DNA from: Streptomyces europaeiscabiei
Lineage (GTDB): Bacteria; Actinomycetota; Actinomycetes; Streptomycetales; Streptomycetaceae
Direction: 5' to 3'
DNA length: 47,191 bases
Assembly: GCF_001550375.1 (NCBI RefSeq)
Contig: NZ_LRTR01000506.1
Coordinates: 1 to 47,191 of the forward strand
Made by a program: the position numbers and the translations under genes. This document shows, one piece after another, positions 33,140 to 42,476 of this stretch (position 1 is its first letter; each line of letters begins with the position of its first letter). Under the pieces are notes generated by a model. The model did not search any database. It was given only the letters and a program-made list of their open reading frames with translations, and had not been told where the DNA came from.

Positions 33140-34558
33140 ATGTTCGAACCGGTCATAGCGCCCAGCGGTACGCTGCTCGGCCTGCTGCAGCGGGGCCGCG
33201 GCGACGGCACCCTGCACGCGCTCACCGCCCCGCGGGCCGAGGCGCTCGCGGCACTGAACCACTGTGTGCTGAGCGACCCCCGCCACGACTGGCAGGTGGA
33301 GAACCGCTCCCTGTACTACGCCCGTCTCTACCTCGATCTGAGCGGCGAGCTCGACGAGATCGAGCGGCACCTCTTCGACGCCGAGGACGTGCTGGACTCC
33401 GACGAGTCACGCACCGGGCTGGCCCTCGCGGTCCTCGGGCACCTCGCCTCGTACGGCAGGCGGGACGCGCTCGAACTGCTGCGCGGCTACGCCGCCGTGG
33501 GCACCAGCTGGGCCTGGGCCCTCGACGAGCTGGCCCTCAGGGACGACGACGAAGGGCTGCGCGCCCTCGCCGAACCCGTCCTGGCCCGCTTCGCCACCGA
33601 TCCGGAGGGCGAGGCCGAGCTGGCCGCCGCCGTCCGCGACGCCTTCGAACCCCGGCCCTGGCGGCTGTGGGCCGACGATCCCCGCGACGCGATCGCCACC
33701 CGCGTGCGTGCCGCCCACGAGACCGGCTGCTTCGACCGCTGGCAGCGGCAGATGCGCCCGACCGGCCCTCGGCCCGGGTGGAGCGTCCAGGCCGTGTTCG
33801 AGTGGGCCCAGCAGGGCATCGAACGCGGAGCCGTCCTCCATGTGCCGGCCGCCCGGTGTCTCACGGCCGTCGCCGGCCCCGAGGACCGGCCCGAGATCCT
33901 CACGGCCGCCCGGTCCGGGGACGACGGCGCCCGCTGCACCGCCCTGCGCTACCTCGCCGACGGCAACGATCCCGACGCCCTCGAACTGATCGAGGGCGCC
34001 GTGAGCGACGGAACGACGATGGTCGTGGAGGCCGCCGTCGACGCCTTCGAACGGATGCGCAGCATGGCCGCCGTCGACCGGGCGCGCGGCTGGGTGCACC
34101 GGCCCGACCCACTGGGCGCCGCCGCCGGACGCATGCTCGCCTGCCTCGGCGGAGCCAAGGACAGCGACCTGGTGCTCGGCGCGCTGCGGGAGGCCGTACG
34201 CGGAGAAGGGCCCGACGCGCCGACCCTGTGGACGCTCGTCGACGGCACCGGCCGTCTGGGCATCGTCTGCGCCGCGCCCGTCCTGCGCCACATCTACCGC
34301 GAGACCGCCTCCTCCCACCTCCGTGGCCGCGCCGCCCGCGCGCTCGCCGCCACCGACCCCTCCTTCCCGGCCGGCTTCGCCGTCGAGTGCCTCTGGGACT
34401 GCGAGGAGACCACCCGCGAGATCGCCGCCCGGCACGCCGAGACGGGTGACACGCGAGTCGTCGACCAACTCCGCCGGCTCGCCGCCGACCCGGCCGAGGA
34501 GGCCGAGGTCCAGACAGCCGTACGCAGCCGAATCGGTCCAGACATGCCCGCAATGTGA
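33140..34558 (+). CDS. HEAT-repeat-like protein
   Basis: A 472-aa, almost entirely helical protein. The C-terminal half consists of ~30-residue HEAT/PBS-lyase-like repeats (GDDGARCTALRYLADGNDPD, TTMVVEAAVDAFERMRS, SSHLRGRAARALAATDPSF). The N-terminal half is also helical and begins MFEPVIAPSGTLLGLLQRGR, without a known domain. It is probably a scaffold or enzyme-maturation factor. The ATG at 33140 has GAGG 9 nt upstream; a GTG at 33125 is less likely. A mini ORF and palindromes lie upstream. The glycosyltransferase genes start 139 nt downstream in the same direction. Confidence 0.85.
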   Translation: MFEPVIAPSGTLLGLLQRGRGDGTLHALTAPRAEALAALNHCVLSDPRHDWQVENRSLYYARLYLDLSGELDEIERHLFDAEDVLDSDESRTGLALAVLGHLASYGRRDALELLRGYAAVGTSWAWALDELALRDDDEGLRALAEPVLARFATDPEGEAELAAAVRDAFEPRPWRLWADDPRDAIATRVRAAHETGCFDRWQRQMRPTGPRPGWSVQAVFEWAQQGIERGAVLHVPAARCLTAVAGPEDRPEILTAARSGDDGARCTALRYLADGNDPDALELIEGAVSDGTTMVVEAAVDAFERMRSMAAVDRARGWVHRPDPLGAAAGRMLACLGGAKDSDLVLGALREAVRGEGPDAPTLWTLVDGTGRLGIVCAAPVLRHIYRETASSHLRGRAARALAATDPSFPAGFAVECLWDCEETTREIAARHAETGDTRVVDQLRRLAADPAEEAEVQTAVRSRIGPDMPAM

Positions 34559-34697
34559 ACACCGGGTGGCTCGGACGCCAGGAGGGCATGGACGCCGCCT
34601 GACCTGGACATGTGCGCAGCGCAACGCTCATGGGACGTTATCCGCCCGGAAAGATCCACGTTGACGCGGCCACGTCCAGCACGACGACAACACGGGT

Positions 34698-35822
34698 ATG
34701 CGTGTCGTCATAGTGACCGAGTCCTTTCCCCCCGATGTGAACGGCGTGGCCCACTGCGCCCTGCAGACCGCGCGCCACCTCGTCGCGCGGGGGCACGCCC
34801 CGCTCGTCGTGGCCCCGGCCACCGCCCAGGGAGCCGGAGCAGACCTCCGGGCGCCGTGTCCCGTGGTCCGCGTCCCTTCCCTTCCGCTCCCGGGCTACCC
34901 CCAGGTCCGGGTCGCCCTGCCCAGCCGCCGGGTCGCCGCGGCGATCGTCGAACACCGGGCCGACATCGTCCACCTGGCCAGCCCCTTCGTCCTCGGCGTG
35001 CGGGGCATGGCGGCCGCCGCGCGCCTGGGTGTCCCCGCCGTCGCCATCTACCAGACCGACCTCGCCGGATACGCCCGCACCTACGTCCACGCCGGCGAGA
35101 CGGCGGCCTGGCGGCGCATCCGTTCCGTGCACGCCGCCGCCGACCGCACCCTCGCCCCGTCCACCGCGGCCCTGCGCGACCTGGAGGCACACGGGGTCCC
35201 CCGGGTCAGCCTGTGGCCGCGCGGGGTGGACACCGCCCGATTCCGCCCCGGCCTGCGCGACGAGGCGCTGCGCCGCGAACTGGCGCCCGGCGGTGAGCTG
35301 ATCGTCGGTTACGTCGGCCGCCTCGCCCCCGAGAAGCAGATCGAGTTGCTGGCCGGAGTGTGCGGCCTGGACGGCGTACGCGTCGTCGTCGTGGGCGACG
35401 GGCCCAGCGAGCCAGGCCTGCGCGAGGCCCTGCCCGGAGCCGTCTTCCTCGGCCGCCGCACCGGCGACGATCTCGCCCGCATCTTCGCCTCGTTCGACGT
35501 CTTCGCCCACACCGGCCCCTTCGAGACCTTCTGTCAGACCGTGCAGGAAGCCATGGCCAGCGGGGTTCCCGTCGTGGCGCCCGCCGCCGGAGGCCCGCTG
35601 GACCTCGTCGCCCACGGGCGCACGGGGCTCCTGGTCCCGCCGCGCGACGCGGCCGCAGTACGCGACGCCGTGTGGTCCCTGGCCGCCGATCCGGCGCTCC
35701 GGGCCGCGTACGGTTCCGCCGGACGGGCCATGGTCGAGGGGCGCACCTGGGCGGCCGTCGGCGATCAGCTCATCGGGCACTACGCCGATGTGCTGACGGC
35801 GCGGACGGCGGTGGCGGCATGA
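34698..35822 (+). CDS. GT4 glycosyltransferase, MgtA/PimB-like
   Basis: A 374-aa GT-B glycosyltransferase. The N-terminal domain starts MRVVIVTESFPPDVNGVAHC (Gly-rich loop). The C-terminal GT4 domain has VGYVGRLAPEKQIELL and the EX7E-type donor site FETFCQTVQEAMASGVPVVAP. It resembles the GDP-mannose-dependent alpha-mannosyltransferases MgtA/PimB of mycobacterial lipid glycosylation, so a mannosyl- or glucosyl-lipid substrate is likely (inference). There is no clear Shine-Dalgarno before ATG 34698. Its stop overlaps the next gene's start (ATGA). Confidence 0.9.
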   Translation: MRVVIVTESFPPDVNGVAHCALQTARHLVARGHAPLVVAPATAQGAGADLRAPCPVVRVPSLPLPGYPQVRVALPSRRVAAAIVEHRADIVHLASPFVLGVRGMAAAARLGVPAVAIYQTDLAGYARTYVHAGETAAWRRIRSVHAAADRTLAPSTAALRDLEAHGVPRVSLWPRGVDTARFRPGLRDEALRRELAPGGELIVGYVGRLAPEKQIELLAGVCGLDGVRVVVVGDGPSEPGLREALPGAVFLGRRTGDDLARIFASFDVFAHTGPFETFCQTVQEAMASGVPVVAPAAGGPLDLVAHGRTGLLVPPRDAAAVRDAVWSLAADPALRAAYGSAGRAMVEGRTWAAVGDQLIGHYADVLTARTAVAA

Positions 35823-36979
35823 GCGGGGCCCCCGACCAGAGGCTGCGGATCGTCCGGATCGCCAACTTCGTCGCGCCCTCCTCGGGCGGTCTGCGGACCG
35901 CGTTGCGAGAGCTGGGCAAGGGTTTCGAGGCGGCCGGGCACGAGGCCGTGCTCGTCGTGCCCGGTGAGCGCCACACCGACAGCGCGACCGAGCAGGGGCG
36001 GGTGATCACCCTGCCCGGGCCGCTGCTGCCGGGGACCGGTGGCTACCGCGTCCTCACGGACAAGCGTCGGGTGGCCGGCCTGCTGGAGTCGCTCGCGCCC
36101 GACCGGCTGGAGGTCTCCGACCGGACCACGCTGCGCTGGACCGGGGCGTGGGCCCGGCGGGCCAGGGTCCGTGCGGTGATGGTCTCGCACGAGACCGCCG
36201 ACGGGGTGCTGCGGACCTGGGGCCTGTCCGAGGGGATGGCCCGGCGGGCCTCCGACGCCCTCAACGTCCGTACCGCCCACACCTACTCGCGGGTGGTGTG
36301 CACCACCGAGTTCGCCGAACGGGAGTTCGTACGGATCGGTGCCCGGAACGTCGTCCGGGCGCCCCTGGGCGTCGACCTGGCGGGACGGCATCCCGCGCTG
36401 CGGGACCCGGCGCTGCGCGAGCGGTACGCGCGCACAGACGACGTTCTGCTGGTGATGTGCTCCCGGCTGTCCGTCGAGAAGCGGCCCGGTACGGCCGTCG
36501 ACGCCCTGGAGGCGCTGCTGCGGCGCGGACGGCGGGCCGTGCTGGTCGTCGCCGGGGACGGGCCGCTGCGCGGCAGGCTCGAACAGCGGGCCAAGGGGCT
36601 GCCGGTGACCTTCCTGGGGCATGTCGGAGACCGCGGCGCGCTGGGCGCCCTCCAGGCCTGTGCCGATGTGGCCCTGGCCCCCGGGCCCGCCGAGACGTTC
36701 GGCCTCGCCGCGCTGGAGGCGATGGCCTGCGGGACACCCGTGGTGGCCAGCTCGTCGTCCGCGCTGTCGGAGGTGGTCGGGTCGGCCGGGGCCACGGCCC
36801 CCGACAGCGGGGAGTCCTTCGCGGACGCCGTCGAACTGCTGCTGGACCGGCCCGAGGAGGACCGCAGGGAGGCGGCACGCGCGCGTGCCGAGTGCTTCGG
36901 CTGGCAGACCGCGGTGGACGCGTTCCTCGCCGCGCACGACGCGACCGTCGGGCGCTCGGTGCGGGAGGGCGTCGGATGA
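35819..36979 (+). CDS. second GT4 glycosyltransferase
   Basis: A 386-aa GT-B enzyme with N-terminal RIVRIANFVAPSSGGLRTAL and C-terminal VMCSRLSVEKRPGTAVDALE and the donor-binding stretch AETFGLAALEAMACGTPVVA (EX7E). It overlaps the MgtA-like gene by 4 nt at its start and the SGNH hydrolase by 4 nt at its end, so the three are one translational unit. Two successive GT4 enzymes plus a lipase-like hydrolase suggest building and trimming a glycolipid; the actual product is unknown. Confidence 0.9.
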   Translation: MSGAPDQRLRIVRIANFVAPSSGGLRTALRELGKGFEAAGHEAVLVVPGERHTDSATEQGRVITLPGPLLPGTGGYRVLTDKRRVAGLLESLAPDRLEVSDRTTLRWTGAWARRARVRAVMVSHETADGVLRTWGLSEGMARRASDALNVRTAHTYSRVVCTTEFAEREFVRIGARNVVRAPLGVDLAGRHPALRDPALRERYARTDDVLLVMCSRLSVEKRPGTAVDALEALLRRGRRAVLVVAGDGPLRGRLEQRAKGLPVTFLGHVGDRGALGALQACADVALAPGPAETFGLAALEAMACGTPVVASSSSALSEVVGSAGATAPDSGESFADAVELLLDRPEEDRREAARARAECFGWQTAVDAFLAAHDATVGRSVREGVG

Positions 36980-37824
36980 GAGCCCCGCGGTTCGTGGCCC
37001 TCGGCGACTCCCTCACCGAGGGCGTGGGCGACCCCGTCGAAGGCGGTTGGCGGGGCTGGGCCGCGCTCCTCGCCGACGGGCTCGGACCGGGCGTGGAGTT
37101 CACCAACCTGGCCGTCAGCGGCTCCCAGACGCGCGACGTGCTCGACCGGCAGCTGTCCGCCGCGCTCGCGCTCCGCCCGGACATCACCTCCGTCGTCGTC
37201 GGCGTCAACGACACTCTGCGCTGCACCTTCGACATCCACGCCGTCGCCGCCCGCCTCGACGAGATCTACGGGGCCTTCCGGGAGCGGGGCACGGTGCTGC
37301 TCACCGCGTGTCTGCCCGATCCCGGGGCGATGCTCGGCCTGCCCGGGGCGCTGGCCAGGCCGCTGGCCCGGCGGCAGCGGGCCGTCAACAGCGTCGTCCA
37401 CGCCCTGTCCGAGCGTCACGGGGCGGTCCATCTGCATGCCGCGGAGGGCGCCTGGCTGACGGACCGCGCGATGTGGAGCGCGGACCGGCTGCACCCCGGT
37501 GAGCGGGGGCACCGGCAGCTCGCCGTCCGCTTCCACACCCTGCTCACGGAGGCGGGGATCGCCACGGGTCCCGCTCCTTCCGAGGAGCCGGAGCTCGCGG
37601 TGCCCACGCGCAGCGCCGGTCTCTGGTGGCTGGCCACCGCGGGGACTGGCTGGGTGGCCCGGCGCTGCACCGACCTGCTGCCGCAGCTCCTCGCCCTCGC
37701 CGCAGCCGAGGTCCGCCACAAGGCCCGCGGCACCAGCGCCCGGCTCGACCTGTCCGCCTCCCACGCGGTCGCGTCGGCCCTGGCGGCGCTGTCCGCACCG
37801 GATAGGCGGCCGGAGGTGGCGTGA
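36976..37824 (+). CDS. SGNH/GDSL hydrolase
   Basis: A 282-aa SGNH-fold esterase. Block I is FVALGDSLTEGVGD (nucleophile Ser at about residue 12), the Gly block is AVSGSQT, block III is VVVGVNDT and block V ADRLHPGERGH supplies Asp and His, so the catalytic set is intact. No signal peptide, so it is cytosolic. The C-terminal ~75 residues (from about PSEEPELAVPTRSAG) form an extra tail beyond the usual fold. It is coupled to the glycosyltransferase upstream by ATGA overlap and may deacylate the same glycolipid or a nucleotide-sugar intermediate (inference). Confidence 0.9.
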   Translation: MRAPRFVALGDSLTEGVGDPVEGGWRGWAALLADGLGPGVEFTNLAVSGSQTRDVLDRQLSAALALRPDITSVVVGVNDTLRCTFDIHAVAARLDEIYGAFRERGTVLLTACLPDPGAMLGLPGALARPLARRQRAVNSVVHALSERHGAVHLHAAEGAWLTDRAMWSADRLHPGERGHRQLAVRFHTLLTEAGIATGPAPSEEPELAVPTRSAGLWWLATAGTGWVARRCTDLLPQLLALAAAEVRHKARGTSARLDLSASHAVASALAALSAPDRRPEVA

Positions 37825-37849
37825 GGCGGCACGAGAGGAACGGCGCCGG

Positions 37850-38722
37850 TCAGCGGCGGTGTCGTACGGCGACGAACCGCACCGGTGTGCCCGGCACGGC
37901 CTGGGCCGCGCCGGGCAGGTCCGCCGGGTGGACCACCGCGATCACCGGGTAGCCCCCGGTGGTCGGGTGGTCGGCGAGGAAGACGACCGGGCGGCCGTCC
38001 GGTGGCACCTGGACGGCGCCCAGCACCATTGCCTCGCTGGGCAGTTCACCCGCCCGGGAGCGCTCCAGGGCGGGCCCCTCCGTGCGCAGCCCGATGCGGT
38101 TGCTCGCCGAGGAGACGGCGTAGGGGCTCCTGGTGAGGGTGCGCAGCGCCGCGTCCGTGAACCAGCCGTCGCGCGGGCCCAGGGTGACGCGCAGGACGAG
38201 CTCCGAGGGCGGCGCCGGGTGCGGGACGACGTCCACGCGCGCGTGGAGGCGGCTCGGGCGGCCGAGCGGGAGCACCGTGCCGTCCGTCAGCGGCGGCGGG
38301 CCGAGGCCGGACAGCAGGTCCGTGGAGCGGCTGCCGAGGACCGGCTCCACGGTCACACCACCGGAGACGGCGAGATAGCCGCGTACGCCGCAGCGCGCCG
38401 CCCCGATGTCCAGCACCGCCCCGCCGGGGACCCGTACGGGCGCACCCCAGGCCACCGGGCGGCCGTCCACGGTCACCGGGCAGGGGGCACCGCCGACGGC
38501 CACGGTGACCGCCGAGCGGGGCCGCACGGAACAGCCGGTGAGGGTGGTCTCCAGGACGGCCGCGTCCGGGGAGTTGCCCACCAGACGGTTGACCAGGGCG
38601 GCCGCCGGCGCGTCCAGGGCGCCCGAGCGGGGCACGCCGAGGTGGGCGTGGCCGGGGCGGCCCCGGTCCTGGACGGTGGTCAGGGCACCGGCCCGGACGA
38701 CGACGAGGGCGCGGTCGGTCAC
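37850..38722 (-). CDS. pxpC: 5-oxoprolinase subunit C (biotin-dependent carboxyltransferase family)
   Basis: A 290-aa subunit of the PxpABC 5-oxoprolinase, which opens 5-oxoproline to L-glutamate using ATP. The AHS2/KipA fold starts LVVVRAGALTTVQDRGRPGH (then AHLGVPRSGALD), the typical signature, and ends in VFLADHPTTGGYPVIAVV. The GTG at 38722 overlaps the pxpB stop (GTGA). It is the last gene of the operon and converges on the SGNH gene with only 25 bp between stops and no obvious terminator. Confidence 0.93.
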   Translation of the reverse strand: MTDRALVVVRAGALTTVQDRGRPGHAHLGVPRSGALDAPAAALVNRLVGNSPDAAVLETTLTGCSVRPRSAVTVAVGGAPCPVTVDGRPVAWGAPVRVPGGAVLDIGAARCGVRGYLAVSGGVTVEPVLGSRSTDLLSGLGPPPLTDGTVLPLGRPSRLHARVDVVPHPAPPSELVLRVTLGPRDGWFTDAALRTLTRSPYAVSSASNRIGLRTEGPALERSRAGELPSEAMVLGAVQVPPDGRPVVFLADHPTTGGYPVIAVVHPADLPGAAQAVPGTPVRFVAVRHRR

Positions 38723-39330
38723 GGCACCGCCACCGGTGTGAAGCGGACCCGGGTGCCCGGCGCCAGCAGAGCGGCCGGCACGCGCGCGTGGTCCCACAGA
38801 ACGGCGTCCGTCGTACCGATCAGCTGCCAGCCGCCCGGGGAGGAGCGCGGGTACACGCCGGTGTACGGGCCGGCCAGGGCGACCGACCCCGCGGGGACGG
38901 CCGTACGCGGAGTCGCCCGGCGCGGGACCTCGCGGGGCAGCCCCGTGAGGTAGCCGAAGCCCGGGGCGAAGCCGCAGAAGGCCACGCGGTACTCGGCCGC
39001 CGCGTGGATGTGTGCCACCTCGGCCACGTCGACACCCCAGTGGGCGGCGACGTCCGGCAGATCGGGGCCGTCGTACCGTACGGGGATCTCGACGGCTTCC
39101 TCCGCGCGCGGGGGGACGGGCGGAATGTCCCAGGAGGCGAGGCGCCCGGCGAGGCGGGACGGGTCGTCGAGGCCGTCCAGGAGAACCGTACGGGCGGCGG
39201 GGACGATCTCGGCCGCCGACAGCTCGCCCGTCGCGCGGCGGCGCAGCAGCTCGGCGTGGAGCGCCTCGGCCTCCTCGCCCGTGCCCACCTCGATCAGCAG
39301 CGCGCGGTCCCCGACCGGGAGCGCCCTCAT
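38719..39330 (-). CDS. pxpB: 5-oxoprolinase subunit B (KipI-like)
   Basis: A 203-aa AHS1 domain protein partner of PxpC. Signature: VEIPVRYDGPDLPDVAAHWG, then VAFCGFAPGFGYLTGLP and SPGGWQLIGTTDAVLWD. The N-terminus MRALPVGDRALLIEVG is canonical. The start overlaps the pxpA stop (ATGA) and its stop overlaps pxpC. In B. subtilis the homologue KipI is also known as a kinase inhibitor; PxpB/C together form the catalytic ATPase pair of prokaryotic 5-oxoprolinase. Confidence 0.94.
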   Translation of the reverse strand: MRALPVGDRALLIEVGTGEEAEALHAELLRRRATGELSAAEIVPAARTVLLDGLDDPSRLAGRLASWDIPPVPPRAEEAVEIPVRYDGPDLPDVAAHWGVDVAEVAHIHAAAEYRVAFCGFAPGFGYLTGLPREVPRRATPRTAVPAGSVALAGPYTGVYPRSSPGGWQLIGTTDAVLWDHARVPAALLAPGTRVRFTPVAVP

Positions 39331-40085
39331 GAGAACGCCTCCACCCGCACGCCCGTCGCCGCCAGCTCGGCCCGCACCCGCCGGGCCAGCTCCACCGCGC
39401 CCGGCGTGTCACCGTGCAGGCAGAGGGAACGGGCCCGGACGGGGACGCGCTCCCCGGAGCGGGACACGACCGTGCCGGAGCGGGCCAGGCCGAGCGACCG
39501 CTCCACCACGGCGTCGGCGTCCGTGATCACGGCGCCCTCCTGGCCGCGCGGCACCAGAGTGCCCCGGTCGGTGTACGCGCGGTCCGCGAACGCCTCGGTG
39601 ACGGCGGGCAGGCCGGCCCCCTCGGCCAGTTCGAGGAGGCGTGAGCCGGGCAGGCCGAGGACCGGCAGCGTGGTGTCGGCGAGGAGCACCCCGGCGACCA
39701 CCGCCGCCGCCTGCTCCTCGTCGTGCACGACCCGGTTGTAGAGCGCGCCGTGCGGCTTCACGTACGACACGCGTGTGCCCGCCGCGCGGGCGAAGACCTC
39801 CAGGGCACCGATCTGGTACGCCACCTCGGCCGTCAGTTCGGCGGGCGGCACGTCCATCGCGCGCCGCCCGAAGCCCGCCAGGTCGCGGTAGGAGACCTGG
39901 GCCCCGACCCGTACGCCGCGCTCGGCCGCCAGCTCGCAGACCCGCCGCATGGTGACCGCGTCCCCGGCGTGGAAGCCGCAGGCCACGTTGGCGCTGGTGA
40001 CGACGGACAGCAGCTGCTCGTCGTCGGTCAGCGTCCAGCGGCCGAAGCCCTCGCCGAGGTCGGCGTTGAGATCGATGGAGCTCAT
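39327..40085 (-). CDS. pxpA: 5-oxoprolinase subunit A (LamB/YcsF family)
   Basis: A 252-aa TIM-barrel-like protein beginning MSSIDLNADLGEGFGRW, the family signature, followed by SANVACGFHAGDAVTM, VGAQVSYRDLAGFGRR and YVKPHGALYN with putative metal or substrate histidines. I start at ATG 40085, with GGGAGA 9 nt upstream; ATG 40094 has this site directly adjacent, too close to work. It is 24 nt downstream of the DUF1445 gene. With PxpB and PxpC it hydrolyses 5-oxoproline to glutamate. Confidence 0.95.
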   Translation of the reverse strand: MSSIDLNADLGEGFGRWTLTDDEQLLSVVTSANVACGFHAGDAVTMRRVCELAAERGVRVGAQVSYRDLAGFGRRAMDVPPAELTAEVAYQIGALEVFARAAGTRVSYVKPHGALYNRVVHDEEQAAAVVAGVLLADTTLPVLGLPGSRLLELAEGAGLPAVTEAFADRAYTDRGTLVPRGQEGAVITDADAVVERSLGLARSGTVVSRSGERVPVRARSLCLHGDTPGAVELARRVRAELAATGVRVEAFS

Positions 40086-40109
40086 GAATGCCATTCTCCC
40101 GCTTGTTCG

Positions 40110-40976
40110 TCAAAGGACGCGGTACTGCTCGTCGCGGGCGTCGGTCAGGAACATCTGGCCCGGTGCGTGGGTGATCGCGAACGGTGGGCGCGAGGCCATC
40201 ACCGCGGCCTGGGGTGTCACCCCGCAGGCCCAGAACACCGGGATGTCGTCCGGTTCGGCGACCACCGGGTCGCCGAAGTCGGGGCGGGACAGGTCCGCGA
40301 TGCCGAGGCCCGCCGGCTCGCCGCAGTGCACCGGGCCACCGTGCACGGCCGGGAGCAGACTGCTCTCCCGGATCGCGGCCGCCAGGTGCTCGGGCGGCAC
40401 CGGACGCATCGACACCACCATCGGGCCGCGCACCCGCCCGGCGGGCCGGCACGCGCGGCCGGTGACGTACATGGAGACGTTGCGGCCCTGCTCGATGTGG
40501 CGCATCGGAACGCCCGCCCCGGTCAGCGCCCACTCGAAGGTGAAGCTGCATCCGATCAGGAACGACACGAGGTCCTCCCGCCAGACGTCGACCACGTCCG
40601 TCGGTTCGGCCGTCAACTCGCCGTGTTCCCAGACGCGGTAGCGCGGCAGGTCGGTGCGCAGGTCCGCGCCCCGGGCGAGCGGGGTCGTCCACGCACCGGC
40701 GTCCGTGACGTCGAGCACGGGGCAGGGCTTGGGGTTGCGCTGGCAGAACAGCAGCATGTCGTACGCCCAGTCGGCGGGCACCGAGACGAGGTTCGCCTGG
40801 GTGTGCCCGGCGGCGACCCCGGCGGTGGGGCCGGACACGCCCGAACGGAACCGGGCACGCGCCTCTTCGGGGGTCCACGCGTGCGCGTGCGGGTCGACGA
40901 GGGTCATGGGGCGGTCAGAGGGACGGTCGTGCTCGCCGCGGTCCGAGAGGCGGTCCTGTGTGGTCACGTGGTTCAC
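40110..40976 (-). CDS. DUF1445 putative hydro-lyase / D-glutamate cyclase-like protein
   Basis: A 288-aa protein of the DUF1445 family. The family core is seen in [56 protein letters not shown] and [20 protein letters not shown]. The mammalian homologue DGLUCY converts D-glutamate to 5-oxo-D-proline; bacterial members are called hydro-lyases. Next to pxpABC a D-glutamate/5-oxoproline role is attractive. The GTG at 40976 overlaps the transporter stop and has AAAGGAA upstream; an in-frame ATG at 40907 would give the more usual family length, since the first ~23 residues look non-conserved. Confidence 0.9.
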   Translation of the reverse strand: MNHVTTQDRLSDRGEHDRPSDRPMTLVDPHAHAWTPEEARARFRSGVSGPTAGVAAGHTQANLVSVPADWAYDMLLFCQRNPKPCPVLDVTDAGAWTTPLARGADLRTDLPRYRVWEHGELTAEPTDVVDVWREDLVSFLIGCSFTFEWALTGAGVPMRHIEQGRNVSMYVTGRACRPAGRVRGPMVVSMRPVPPEHLAAAIRESSLLPAVHGGPVHCGEPAGLGIADLSRPDFGDPVVAEPDDIPVFWACGVTPQAAVMASRPPFAITHAPGQMFLTDARDEQYRVL

Positions 40977-42292
40977 ACGAGTTCCTTTCCGCGTGTTTCC
41001 GGGAGGCCGAGCAGGGCCGCAGCCGCCAGGCCGTAGCCGATCGCGCCGAAGACCAGCGCGCCGCCGACGCCCCAGCTGTCGGCCAGGAAGCCGACCGTGG
41101 TGGGGAAGACGGCGCCCACCGCGCGCCCGGTGTTGTAGGTGAAGCCCTGCCCGGTGCCCCGGACGGCCGACGGGTACAGCTCGCTGAGGAAGGAGCCGAA
41201 GCCGCTGAAGATCGCCGACATGCAGAACCCCAGCGGGAAACCGAGCACGAGCAGCAGGGTGTCGGCGCCGCTCGGGATGTTCGCGTAGGCCAGGATGCAC
41301 AGTGCCGAGAGCACGGCGAAGAGCCAGATGTTCCGCCGGCGGCCCAGCCGGTCGGTGAGATAGCCGCCGGTCAGGTAGCCGATGAAGGCGCCGGAGATCA
41401 GGAAGGTGAGGTAGCCGCCGGTGCCGACGACCGACAGGCCCCGCTCCGTCTTCAGATAGGTGGGAACCCAGGTCGCGAGCGTGTAGTAGCCGCCCTGGAC
41501 ACCGGTGGAGAGCAGCACCGCGAAGACCGTGGTGCGCAGCAGGCCCGGCGTGGTGGGCGTGCCCGGCCGGAAGATCGCGGTGAACGAACCCTTCTCGGCG
41601 CTCTTCTCGCGTGCGGCCGCGGCCTGCGGGGCGTCCTCGACGGAGCGGCGTACCCAGATCACGAGCAGCGCGGGCAGCGCGCCGGTCCAGAACATCACGC
41701 GCCAGGCCAGGTCGTCGTCGAGGAAGGTGAAGACCGTCGTGTAGACGATCACGGCCAGTCCCCAGCCCACGGCCCAGGAACTCTGGATCGCGCCGAGCGT
41801 GCGCCCCCGGTGCTTGGCGCTCGCGTACTCGGCGACCAGGATCGCGCCGACCGCCCACTCGCCGCCGAAGCCCAGCCCCTGCAGGGCTCGGAAGACCAGC
41901 AGGGTCTCGTAGTTGGGCGCGAAGCCGCAGGCCACGGTGAACACCGCGTAGGTCACCACGGTGATCATCAGCGCCTTGACCCGGCCGATCCGGTCCGCGA
42001 GCACGCCCGCGGCGGCACCGCCGATCGCCGAGACGACCAGGGTGACCGTGGTGAACAGCCCGGTCTGGCCGTTGTCCAGGCCGAAGTAGGCCGTGAGCGC
42101 GACCATGCTCAGCGGCAGCGTGAAGTAGTCGTACGAGTCGAGCGCGTAGCCGCCGAACGCGCCGCCGAAGGCGCGGCGGCCACGCGGACCGAGGGCGCGC
42201 AGCCAGCCGAACGCGCCGTCGTCGCCGGCCGGTCCACCCGTGTCGGGCAGGTCCGTGGAGGTCGGGGCCTGGGAGGGAGGGGTCGTACTCAT
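40973..42292 (-). CDS. MFS transporter, probably for 5-oxoproline or D-glutamate
   Basis: A 439-aa 12-helix MFS protein. Diagnostic stretches: [34 protein letters not shown] (loop 2-3 motif), [20 protein letters not shown] (typical of the organic-acid and sialate/aromatic-acid:H+ symporter branch) and [11 protein letters not shown]. The first ~35 residues are a disordered Ser/Thr/Pro-rich tail. ATG 42292 has GAGGTG upstream. It leads the pxp operon and overlaps the DUF1445 gene by 4 nt. The substrate assignment rests on context. Confidence 0.88.
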   Translation of the reverse strand: MSTTPPSQAPTSTDLPDTGGPAGDDGAFGWLRALGPRGRRAFGGAFGGYALDSYDYFTLPLSMVALTAYFGLDNGQTGLFTTVTLVVSAIGGAAAGVLADRIGRVKALMITVVTYAVFTVACGFAPNYETLLVFRALQGLGFGGEWAVGAILVAEYASAKHRGRTLGAIQSSWAVGWGLAVIVYTTVFTFLDDDLAWRVMFWTGALPALLVIWVRRSVEDAPQAAAAREKSAEKGSFTAIFRPGTPTTPGLLRTTVFAVLLSTGVQGGYYTLATWVPTYLKTERGLSVVGTGGYLTFLISGAFIGYLTGGYLTDRLGRRRNIWLFAVLSALCILAYANIPSGADTLLLVLGFPLGFCMSAIFSGFGSFLSELYPSAVRGTGQGFTYNTGRAVGAVFPTTVGFLADSWGVGGALVFGAIGYGLAAAALLGLPETRGKELV

Positions 42293-42402
42293 GGGCACCT
42301 CGCGGTGAGGGAGAGGGTGCGTGAGATCTGAGCCGTGTCGTGCGGGAGCCGGAGCGGGAGCGGGGTGGCGCCGGGGGTCTGGCGGTGCGGCACCTGCCCA
42401 GC

Positions 42403-42432
42403 AAGGTAGAGGATCGTTGAACGATCCTTCAA
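42403..42432 (-). promoter_or_regulatory. pxp operon promoter with GntR operator in the spacer
   Basis: On the minus strand TTGAAG (42427-42432) and TACCTT (42403-42408) are 18 nt apart. The spacer is filled by AGGATCGTTGAACGATCCT (42410-42428), a perfect 19-bp palindrome with the GT-N3-AC core bound by FadR-type GntR proteins. The divergent GntR gene begins 49 nt away. Repression by blocking the spacer is the obvious reading. Confidence 0.8.
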
Positions 42433-42476
42433 TACCCATGTTGTCTCGTTCTTGTCTCTGCGGTTGAATTCCGGGC

